From Oscillospiraceae bacterium (lineage in GTDB: Bacteria > Bacillota > Clostridia > Oscillospirales > Ruminococcaceae): a DNA stretch of 5,638 nt. The notes under the pieces were generated by a model. It worked only from the letters and a program-made list of their open reading frames with translations. It was not told the origin of the DNA and ran no database searches. The DNA lies in assembly GCA_017848155.1 (NCBI GenBank), contig JAGAKC010000257.1, positions 1-5,638 on the forward strand. The letters run 5' to 3'. This document shows, in pieces, positions 1 to 5,203 of this stretch; position 1 is the first letter of the stretch, and every line of letters starts with the position of its first letter. The position numbers and the translations under genes are program-made.

Positions 1-1415
1 CCCTTGCAACTGTCGGTGACGGTCTTTGCTCGCAGATACCTGCGCTGCTGATATCCGTTGCAACAGGTATGATCGTTACCCGTGCGGCAAGCCAGGACAG
101 CCTTATGAACGACGTAAAGGCGCAGTTCACCGCACAGCCGTTCGTGCTGCTGATCTCGGGTCTTGTAATGATCGCAATGATGGTCATTCCCGGCTTCCCG
201 ACCATAGTGCTGCTGATACTCGGTACACTGCTTATCGTGGGCGCAGTACTGCTTGACAGGAACAAGAAAAAGATGGCAGAGCTGGAGCTTGCACAGCGTG
301 CAAAGGCTGAACAGCGTGAGATGGAGAAGGCAGACAAGGCGGACAACGACTACTTCCGTGATATCGACAACGTGTTCAAGCTGCTGAACGTGGAGCCTAT
401 CGAGATGGAGTTCGGCTACTCGCTGCTCCGTCTTGTTGACGAGAAGAGCGGCGGTAACTTCATCGAGCGAGTCGTCATCTTCCGTAAGCAGTTTGCGATG
501 GACATGGGTATGGTAATTCCATCGGTGCGAATGACCGACAACCCCGAGATAAACCCCAACATGTACATCATAAAGATCAAGGGCGAGGAGGTCGCACGCG
601 GCGAGATACTTGTCGACCACTACCTCGCACTGGACAGCGGCGATGTCACCGCACAGGTCGAGGGTATCGACACGGTGGAGCCTGCATTCGGACTTCCCGC
701 AAAGTGGATATCCGAGGACAAGAAGATCATGGCGGACGTGGCAGGCTACACGCTGATCGACCCCGTTTCGGTAATGATAACCCACTGGTCGGAGGTCATG
801 AAGCGCTACTCGCATGAGATACTCTCCAGACAGGATGTCAACACGATGGTGGAAAATGTCAAAAAGACCAACCCGATCGTTGTCGACGACCTTATACCCA
901 AAGTTATTTCTGTCGGATATCTACAGAAAGTATTGTCGAATCTCCTTAAAGAGGGCATTCCGATACGTGATCTGGAAACAATACTTGAAACGCTGGGCGA
1001 TCACGCAAACGTGCTGAAGGATATGGACATCGTCACCGAGTACGTCCGTCAGGCGCTGAAGCGTACCATCACCCACCGCTTTGCAGAGGCTAACTCGCTG
1101 AGAGTCATCACCCTTGACACCCAGATCGAGGATATGATAGTAAGCTCCGTGAAGAAGTCCGACCAGGGCAGCTACCTTGCGATGTCCCCTGACCTCATTC
1201 AACAGATAGTTAACGTTACCAATACAGAGATCGACAAGATCAAGGATGTTATACCCACTGTTATAATCCTCACATCACCTGTGGTGAGGATATATTTCAA
1301 AAAGCTCACCGATCAGTTCATACCGAACATTACGGTGCTGTCCTACAGCGAGATAGACGCTACGGCACAGATACAGGCGATAGGAAACATTTCACTCAGT
1401 CCTGCGATGGCATAA
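1..1415 (+). CDS. flhA: Flagellar biosynthesis protein FlhA, C-terminal part (5' end outside window)
   Basis: FlhA is the large membrane protein of the flagellar type III export gate; its cytoplasmic ring docks chaperone-substrate complexes and helps switch substrates. The first full codon is at base 3, and 470 residues are visible, so about 220 N-terminal residues are missing compared with the usual ~690. The visible part opens with the conserved GDG.xSQIPALLIS segment (written GDGLCSQIPALLIS) and ATGMIVTRAAS. Two hydrophobic helices follow at about visible residues 47-63 and 66-84, then a basic/charged linker, then the cytoplasmic domain. Family landmarks there include EPAFGLPAKWI, GYTLIDP, the LSRQDV helix and the very conserved LLKEGIPIRDLETILETL block. 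No frameshift is seen. The ATG at 69 is internal and is not the start. The gene ends 19 bases before the sigma factor gene and is probably cotranscribed with it. Confidence 0.97.
   Translation, partial: LATVGDGLCSQIPALLISVATGMIVTRAASQDSLMNDVKAQFTAQPFVLLISGLVMIAMMVIPGFPTIVLLILGTLLIVGAVLLDRNKKKMAELELAQRAKAEQREMEKADKADNDYFRDIDNVFKLLNVEPIEMEFGYSLLRLVDEKSGGNFIERVVIFRKQFAMDMGMVIPSVRMTDNPEINPNMYIIKIKGEEVARGEILVDHYLALDSGDVTAQVEGIDTVEPAFGLPAKWISEDKKIMADVAGYTLIDPVSVMITHWSEVMKRYSHEILSRQDVNTMVENVKKTNPIVVDDLIPKVISVGYLQKVLSNLLKEGIPIRDLETILETLGDHANVLKDMDIVTEYVRQALKRTITHRFAEANSLRVITLDTQIEDMIVSSVKKSDQGSYLAMSPDLIQQIVNVTNTEIDKIKDVIPTVIILTSPVVRIYFKKLTDQFIPNITVLSYSEIDATAQIQAIGNISLSPAMA
1259..1291 (+). promoter_or_regulatory. 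Candidate internal extended -10 element with overlapping inverted repeat
   Basis: Inside flhA, TGT-TATAAT (1259-1267) matches the extended -10 consensus TGnTATAAT. An 8-base perfect inverted repeat, ATCCTCAC (1266-1273) and GTGAGGAT (1284-1291), with a 10-base centre, overlaps the expected transcription start near 1274. No good -35 box lies 16-18 bases upstream; TCGACA at 1231 is too far. If active it would drive the sigma-28 gene 160 bases downstream. It lies in conserved coding sequence, so it may be chance. Confidence 0.22.
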
Positions 1416-1420
1416 GACGA

Positions 1421-1426
1421 AGGAGG
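1421..1426 (+). promoter_or_regulatory. Ribosome-binding site that fixes the sigma-28 start
   Basis: AGGAGG is placed 8 bases before the ATG at 1435. An in-frame GTG at 1426 would extend the protein by three residues, but it overlaps this Shine-Dalgarno sequence itself, so the ATG is the real start. Confidence 0.85.
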
Positions 1427-1434
1427 TGCGGACG

Positions 1435-2187
1435 ATGGATAACAGCACGGCAGCGCTGCTGCAGGAGTATATGTGCTCCCGTGACGAGGCTGTACGAAAC
1501 GAGATAGTACTGAAAAATCTCGGACTTGTCCGCAGCTGCGCCATGGCGATGCGAAATATGTACATAAAGTACGGCGATGTGGACGATGTGGTGAACGAGG
1601 GCGTCATCGCACTGATGGAGGCCATCGAGAGCTTCGACCCCGACAAGGGTGCGAAGTTCGAGACCTATGCCTCGCTTAAGATACGCGGGGCGATAATCGA
1701 CTTTATCCGCAGACAGGACTGGATACCCAGAAGCGTCAGGAAATTTGCACGTGACCTTGACAATGCGACGGGTTCGTTGTATAATCAATATAACAGGGTG
1801 CCCACGACGGCGGAGCTGTCGGAGTTTATGGACATCCCCGAGGATAAGCTGCTACGCTCCATGGCAGAGGCGTCGACTACGGTGACGCTGTCGTTTGAGG
1901 AGCTGCTCTATGAGGACAATTTCGAGGAGCATCATGCGATCGGTGAGGGCTCGGATGCGTCGCTGCTTCGTGAGGAGTGCCGCCGTGTCATTGCGGAGGC
2001 GATAGAGTCCCTTAAGGAAAAGGAGCGGCAGGTCATCACTCTCTACTACTTCAAAAACATGAAATATTCCGATATAGCAAAGGCTCTCGGCATTTCAGAG
2101 TCAAGGGTGTGCCAGATAAACACAAAGGCTACCCTCGCACTGAAGGCTATGCTTGAGCCGTACATCAAAGGAGGTAACAGGTCTTGA
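1435..2187 (+). CDS. fliA: RNA polymerase sigma-28 factor, FliA/SigD (WhiG) family
   Basis: This 250-residue sigma factor is expected to direct RNA polymerase to late flagellar and chemotaxis promoters. Region 2 spans about residues 28-95, with DDVVNEGVIALMEAIESFDP, then F-E-T-Y-A and the segment RGAIIDFIRRQDWIPRSVRK (84-103). The RRQDW-x-PRSVR motif is a hallmark of sigma-28 proteins. Region 3 follows (VPTTAELSEFM, 122-132). Region 4 at about 185-240 carries the promoter-recognition helix-turn-helix, YSDIAKALGISESRVCQI (211-228). The length fits the family (about 240-260). The ATG at 1435 is chosen over an upstream in-frame GTG because of the ribosome-binding site. The stop codon overlaps the TTG start of the next gene by 4 bases. 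A perfect housekeeping-type promoter lies within codons for residues 108-117. In Bacillus the orthologue is sigD; its anti-sigma factor FlgM is not in this window. Confidence 0.96.
   Translation: MDNSTAALLQEYMCSRDEAVRNEIVLKNLGLVRSCAMAMRNMYIKYGDVDDVVNEGVIALMEAIESFDPDKGAKFETYASLKIRGAIIDFIRRQDWIPRSVRKFARDLDNATGSLYNQYNRVPTTAELSEFMDIPEDKLLRSMAEASTTVTLSFEELLYEDNFEEHHAIGEGSDASLLREECRRVIAEAIESLKEKERQVITLYYFKNMKYSDIAKALGISESRVCQINTKATLALKAMLEPYIKGGNRS
1757..1785 (+). promoter_or_regulatory. Perfect-consensus sigma-70/sigma-A promoter inside the sigma-28 gene
   Basis: TTGACA (1757-1762) and TATAAT (1780-1785) are separated by exactly 17 bases, a full 12/12 match at the optimal spacing. The expected start of transcription is near A1790-A1792. 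The element lies between sigma regions 2 and 3. Local codons (AAT, TTG, TAT, AAT, CAA, TAT) are unusually AT-rich compared with the AAC/CTG/TAC/CAG mostly used around it. If used, it would give a housekeeping transcript of the downstream flgF-flgG-cheC-cheD genes with a long leader. The match is seen directly; activity is inferred. Confidence 0.55.
2167..2174 (+). promoter_or_regulatory. Ribosome-binding site supporting a TTG start
   Basis: AAAGGAGG sits 9 bases before TTG at 2184, inside the last codons of the sigma-28 gene. The next ATG in this frame (codon 12) has no such site, and starting there would delete the conserved N-terminal rod motif, so the TTG start is preferred. Confidence 0.8.
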
Positions 2188-2924
2188 ACAGAGGTTACTA
2201 CTACGCCGCCAACGGCATGATAATGAACCAGCGCAAGCTGGACGCAATAGGCAACAACCTTGCAAACATGTCCACGGCAGGCTACCGTAAGGATACGATA
2301 CTGACCCAGCGCTTCGACGATGCCATGATACTTGTGGAGCACCGTGAAAAGCTGTCGGGCACATTTGCCTATACATATGTTGACACGTCCTACTCAAGCC
2401 TTGAACAGGGCAGCTTCGAGTTCACGGAAAGTCCTTTCGATGTGGCTATCGCAGGAAACGTGTACTTCAACGTGAACGCATACAACGGCGAGCAGATGCT
2501 GACCAGAAACGGTCAGTGGGAGCTTGACGGTGAGGGCTATCTCTGCCTTTCAAATTCGGGCAGGATACTCGGCGAGAACGGCGAGATATTCCTTGGCAAC
2601 AAGGACTTCGTCATAGATACTGACGGTACGATAAGACAGGACGGACAGGTGGTGGACCGTCTGCTGCTGTCCTACATCAATCCCGAGGGCAACATCGACA
2701 AGTTCGGTGCGAACCTTTTCACCTCTGTCGAGGCAGGCGCAGTGCCCGAGGGCGAGCGCTTCGAGATAATCCAGGGCGCATTCGAGCGCTCCAACATCGA
2801 CCTCAACTACGAGATGACCATGATGATGAACGCAAACCGTATCTACGAGGCTTCCAGTGCTATCCTGAAGCTTATGGACAGCATGAACCAGAAAGCTTCC
2901 ACGCAGATATGCAAGCTGAGCTGA
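2184..2924 (+). CDS. flgF: Flagellar hook-basal body rod protein, FlgF-like
   Basis: This is a 246-residue axial rod subunit, exported through the flagellar gate and assembled between membrane and hook. The N-terminus carries the rod/hook family signature around residues 10-37, with GNNLANMSTAGYRKD. The middle has the family's SPFDVAIAGNVYF segment (83-95; compare NPLDLAIxGxGFF). The C-terminal helix runs from about 198 to 235 (GAFERSNIDLNYEMTMMM, then NRIYEAS), matching the x-SNVD-xx-EM coiled helix of FlgE/F/G proteins. It starts with TTG, overlapping the sigma-28 stop by four bases (TTGA), which suggests translational coupling. I call it FlgF-like (compare FlhO of Bacillus) because it precedes a more FlgG-like gene and its C-terminus departs from the FlgG ending; FlgF and FlgG are close paralogues, so the exact name is less certain than the family. 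Confidence 0.87.
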   Translation: MNRGYYYAANGMIMNQRKLDAIGNNLANMSTAGYRKDTILTQRFDDAMILVEHREKLSGTFAYTYVDTSYSSLEQGSFEFTESPFDVAIAGNVYFNVNAYNGEQMLTRNGQWELDGEGYLCLSNSGRILGENGEIFLGNKDFVIDTDGTIRQDGQVVDRLLLSYINPEGNIDKFGANLFTSVEAGAVPEGERFEIIQGAFERSNIDLNYEMTMMMNANRIYEASSAILKLMDSMNQKASTQICKLS

Positions 2925-2941
2925 TATAAAGGAGTACTGAT

Positions 2942-3667
2942 ATGAATATAGCTTTCCATACAGGCAAAAGCGCCATGATCGCACAGGCGCAGGCGCTCAG
3001 CATCTACGGCAACAACATCGCAAACATAAATACCACAGGCTACCAGACCATACGTCCGTCCTTTGCGGACTGCCTGTACTCCGTGCAGCGCAGGACCGAG
3101 GCTGACTGGCAGACGGGTCACGGTACATATATCCAGAAAACGGACGTGATGTTCAACGAGAGCCACTTCTACTACACCGACAGACCTCTTGACTTTGCGA
3201 TAGCAGGCGAGGGCTTCTTTGCGGTGCAGGACAGATACGGCGATGTGAACTATACCCGTGACGGCGCTTTTGCGATGACGCAGGCTGATACGGGCGAGTG
3301 GTATCTCGTAAGCGACAGCGGCGAGTACGTGCTTGACTACAACGGCAACAGGATAGTCGTTCCCTTTAACGAGGACGGCACAGTTGCTGATTTCGACGAG
3401 CTTGCGGGAATGGTGGGAGTTTTCGAGTTCGAGAATCCCTACGGCATCGAGGCGATAGGCACGAACCGTTATGCTGCAACGGACAGGAGCGGCGCAGTTA
3501 CCGCAAACGAGAACCTTGACAAGCTTCAGGGAGTGCTCATCGTGTCCAATGTGGAGCTTTCCGACCAGATGATAAAGCTCATCGAAACACAGCGCAGCTA
3601 CCAGATAAGCTCCAGGGTGGTCACCACATCCGACGAGTTTACAAGGATAGCAAACAATCTCAGATAA
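2942..3667 (+). CDS. flgG: Flagellar distal rod protein, FlgG-like
   Basis: This 241-residue paralogue of the preceding gene is a probable distal rod subunit. The rod signature is at residues 21-35 (IYGNNIANINTTGYQ), followed by F-A-D-C-L-Y-S, which lines up with the FEDLLYQ of FlgG. The family segment RPLDFAIAGEGFF is at 81-93. The C-terminal block (195-241) has QGVLIVSNVELSDQMIKLI then ETQRSYQISSRVVTTSDE, close to the classic SNVD..EEM..LI..QRAYE.NSRV..T.DEM ending. AAAGGAG lies 7 bases before the ATG. At 241 residues it is shorter than the ~260 of typical FlgG, with the N-terminal block more divergent than the C-terminal one. Only 17 bases separate it from the gene before, so the two are cotranscribed. 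In Bacillus the equivalent gene is flhP. Confidence 0.88.
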   Translation: MNIAFHTGKSAMIAQAQALSIYGNNIANINTTGYQTIRPSFADCLYSVQRRTEADWQTGHGTYIQKTDVMFNESHFYYTDRPLDFAIAGEGFFAVQDRYGDVNYTRDGAFAMTQADTGEWYLVSDSGEYVLDYNGNRIVVPFNEDGTVADFDELAGMVGVFEFENPYGIEAIGTNRYAATDRSGAVTANENLDKLQGVLIVSNVELSDQMIKLIETQRSYQISSRVVTTSDEFTRIANNLR

Positions 3668-3710
3668 AATATACAGATAAAGAGAGATAGCTCTTGATGG
3701 GGGGATAAGG

Positions 3711-4328
3711 ATGCTTCATAATTATGAGGAGCTTTCGCCGGTGGCGATAGATTGTCTTCGTGAGATAGGAAACATCGGCTCGGGTAGCGCAGCAAATGCG
3801 CTGTCCTCAATGCTTGGCAAGAATGTCATCATGCGTGTGCCTGATGTCAGCGTTATGGATTACCAGGAGGTCATCGACCGCATGGGTGGTCCGGAAAAGG
3901 TGATAACAGGTATTCTGGTGCGCCTTGTGGGCGATGTCAACGGAATGATAATGTTCCTGCTGGAGGACAGCTTTGCGCAGGTGGTGCTGAATACCTTTAT
4001 GCAGCTTGAAAACGTAACGGTGACTACCCTTGACCAGACGCAGCTGTCCGTGATAACCGAGATGGGCAACATCATGGCAGGAAGCTACCTTTCCGCACTC
4101 TCCCAGCTTACGGGACTTACCATTGATATGAGCGTGCCCGCCATGACAGTAGATATGATGGGCGCAATAATGAGCGTGCCGATAATCGAGTTTTCCGAGG
4201 TGGGCGACAAGGTGCTCTTCATAGACGATGGCTTTGTTATCGACGGCGTGGACATTAAGTCCAGTATCATACTTATCCCGGAGATGGCTTCTCTGGATAC
4301 TCTTATGAGGAAGCTTGGTGTAATGTAA
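3711..4328 (+). CDS. cheC: Chemotaxis protein CheC, CheY-P phosphatase
   Basis: CheC dephosphorylates CheY-P and, bound to CheD, links CheY-P levels to receptor adaptation. The 205-residue length matches Bacillus-type CheC (~209). Both active-site motifs of the form D/S-x3-E-x2-N-x22-P are intact: D14, E18, N21, P44 and S113, E117, N120, P143. Two complete sites distinguish CheC from CheX and from FliY, which also carries a FliN domain absent here. The start at 3711 has no classical AGGAGG; a G6 tract (3699-3704) lies 6 bases upstream, so translation may be weaker or coupled. It follows the FlgG gene by 43 bases and overlaps cheD by one base (TAATG). No cheA, cheW, cheB or cheR gene is next to it here. 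Confidence 0.96.
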   Translation: MLHNYEELSPVAIDCLREIGNIGSGSAANALSSMLGKNVIMRVPDVSVMDYQEVIDRMGGPEKVITGILVRLVGDVNGMIMFLLEDSFAQVVLNTFMQLENVTVTTLDQTQLSVITEMGNIMAGSYLSALSQLTGLTIDMSVPAMTVDMMGAIMSVPIIEFSEVGDKVLFIDDGFVIDGVDIKSSIILIPEMASLDTLMRKLGVM

Positions 4329-4807
4329 TGGGCAGTTTGACTGTCGGTATATCCGACCTTAAGGTATGCAAGGCGCCTGACATCGTGGTCACATATGCGC
4401 TGGGCTCTTGCGTGGGAATATGTATGGCTGACAAGGCGACGGGGATAGGCGGACTTTCGCACATAATGCTCCCTGACAGCACTCAGTCGCTTAATGGCAA
4501 GGACATGCCTATGCGATTTGCTGATACGGCGGTACCTATGCTGATAGATAAGCTGGTGGCGATGGGTGCGAGCCGCTCACGTCTTACCGCAAAGATAGCA
4601 GGCGGTGCGGTAATGTTTGCCGCAGCAAGTGACCGCTTCAACATCGGCGAGCGCAATATAATCGCCGTGACCGAGGCGCTGAAAAAGGCTAATATCCCGA
4701 TCGTCGCAAAGGATGTGGGACTTGATTACGGACGAACAGTGTACTTCTATCCCGAAACGGGCATCATGGAAGTAAAGGCAGCATCAAAAGGCACGAAACA
4801 GCTCTGA
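4328..4807 (+). CDS. cheD: Chemotaxis protein CheD, chemoreceptor glutamine deamidase
   Basis: CheD hydrolyses specific glutamine side chains of methyl-accepting chemotaxis proteins to glutamate and is also a partner that stimulates CheC. The 159-residue protein shows the family's catalytic arrangement: T22 and C28 in VTYALGSCVGIC and H45 in LSHIMLP, matching the Thr-Cys-His set known from Thermotoga CheD (T21, C27, H44). The AKIAGGAVMF segment (about 88-97) and the NIGERNI segment are also typical. Its ATG overlaps the cheC stop (TAATG), a translational coupling that suits the CheC-CheD complex; a weak AGGAAG lies 14 bases upstream. The last codons (SKGTKQ) form the 5' arm of the downstream terminator hairpin. 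It is the last gene of the plus-strand operon. Confidence 0.97.
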   Translation: MGSLTVGISDLKVCKAPDIVVTYALGSCVGICMADKATGIGGLSHIMLPDSTQSLNGKDMPMRFADTAVPMLIDKLVAMGASRSRLTAKIAGGAVMFAAASDRFNIGERNIIAVTEALKKANIPIVAKDVGLDYGRTVYFYPETGIMEVKAASKGTKQL

Positions 4808-4833
4808 TGGGTGTTTCGTGCCTTTTGTTCTTT
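4786..4833. terminator. Rho-independent terminator shared by cheD and the rubredoxin gene
   Basis: A perfect 15-base inverted repeat (AAAAGGCACGAAACA at 4786-4800, TGTTTCGTGCCTTTT at 4812-4826) encloses an 11-base loop. On the plus strand a T-rich tail (TTTTGTTCTTT) follows, so it should stop the flagellar operon. The arms end in A4 and T4, so the minus-strand RNA also ends in UUUU and could stop the rubredoxin transcript, whose stop codon is 16 bases away, though with a poorer tail. The cheD stop codon (4805-4807) lies in the loop. Confidence 0.9.
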
Positions 4834-4841
4834 AAAGGGAA

Positions 4842-4997
4842 CTATCTCAGCTTTTCAAAGCTGTCCTTTCCCAGACCGCACACAGGACATACCCAGTCAT
4901 CGGGGATATCCTCGAATCTCGTGCCTGCTGCGATGCCGTGCTCGGGATCGCCCTTTTCCTCGTCATATACATATCCGCAGGGACATTCGTATCTCAT
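4842..4997 (-). CDS. Rubredoxin with shortened first metal-binding loop
   Basis: Rubredoxin is a small cytoplasmic one-electron carrier with a single iron held by four cysteines, common in anaerobes where it serves oxygen and peroxide reduction. The 51-residue product has the full family pattern: [16 protein letters not shown] (3-18), [22 protein letters not shown] (20-41) and GKDSFE (43-48). The second iron loop, C37-P-V-C40-G, is normal. The first reads C5-P-C7-G, one residue shorter than the usual C-x-x-C-G; there is no frameshift and the four cysteines are kept. AAAGGAGG (5012 down to 5005) lies 7 bases before the ATG. It converges on cheD through a shared terminator and is divergent from serC. 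Nothing ties it to motility. Confidence 0.93.
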   Translation of the reverse strand: MRYECPCGYVYDEEKGDPEHGIAAGTRFEDIPDDWVCPVCGLGKDSFEKLR

Positions 4998-5025
4998 TTA
5001 AGCGCCTCCTTTCGGTAATGATAGG

Positions 5026-5055
5026 ATTATGCGCATATCTGCGTTCTTTATGCAA
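5026..5055 (-). promoter_or_regulatory. Candidate rubredoxin promoter with a 10-bp palindrome
   Basis: On the minus strand TTGCAT (5055-5050) and CATAAT (5031-5026) are 18 bases apart; the -10 is a 5/6 match but the -35 only 3/6. The palindrome TATGCGCATA (5028-5037) overlaps the -10 box and could be an operator. Position just upstream of the rubredoxin ribosome-binding site fits a promoter, but the boxes are weak. Confidence 0.3.
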
Positions 5056-5113
5056 TATAATGAACAGCAAAGGTCGGATTTTGAAAAAAAATACCGTATG
5101 ATGAAATTCGCAC

Positions 5114-5142
5114 TTGACATATTGGGTTTTTTGGCTTATAAT
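5114..5142 (+). promoter_or_regulatory. Perfect-consensus sigma-A promoter of serC
   Basis: TTGACA (5114-5119) and TATAAT (5137-5142) are separated by exactly 17 bases, a 12/12 match with optimal spacing, in an AT-rich intergenic region. Transcription would start near 5148-5150, giving a leader of about 55 bases before the serC ATG. This is a typical strong housekeeping promoter. Confidence 0.9.
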
Positions 5143-5170
5143 AAATATGTTAATGTTTTAATAAACAAAA

Positions 5171-5190
5171 GCGGCTTGCCGCAAATTTTT
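5171..5190 (+). promoter_or_regulatory. Small GC hairpin plus U-run in the serC leader
   Basis: GCGG-CTTG-CCGC (5171-5182) folds as a short stem closed by a CUUG tetraloop, whose C and G also pair, and is followed by AAATTTTT (5183-5190). It resembles a miniature terminator just before the AGGAGG site (5192-5197). The stem is short (4-5 pairs), so it could equally be a 5' mRNA stabiliser or chance. Confidence 0.4.
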
Positions 5191-5203
5191 CAGGAGGCTT
5201 TCA

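Noticed and set aside
1114..1141. TTGACA followed by TATGAT in flhA
   Set aside because: The spacing is 13 bases, too short for a promoter; the correctly spaced hexamer (GATAGT) is a weak match.
921..1202. Minus-strand open frame of 93 codons inside flhA
   Set aside because: It is antisense to the most conserved FlhA block, has no ribosome-binding site seen and no recognisable protein family.
1396..1788. Minus-strand open frames opposite the start of the sigma-28 gene
   Set aside because: They are shadows of a clear sigma-28 gene with intact motifs and resemble no known protein.
2550..2984. Minus-strand open frame of 144 codons opposite the FlgF-like gene
   Set aside because: It is antisense to a well-supported rod gene; long antisense frames are expected with this codon bias.
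3680..3695. Small inverted repeat AAGAG/CTCTT between flgG and cheC as a terminator
   Set aside because: The stem has only five weak pairs and is followed by G residues, not T, so the operon is expected to read through.
4807..5101. Two plus-strand open frames across the rubredoxin region
   Set aside because: They are antisense to rubredoxin, which has a strong ribosome-binding site and full family motifs, and they begin inside the terminator hairpin.
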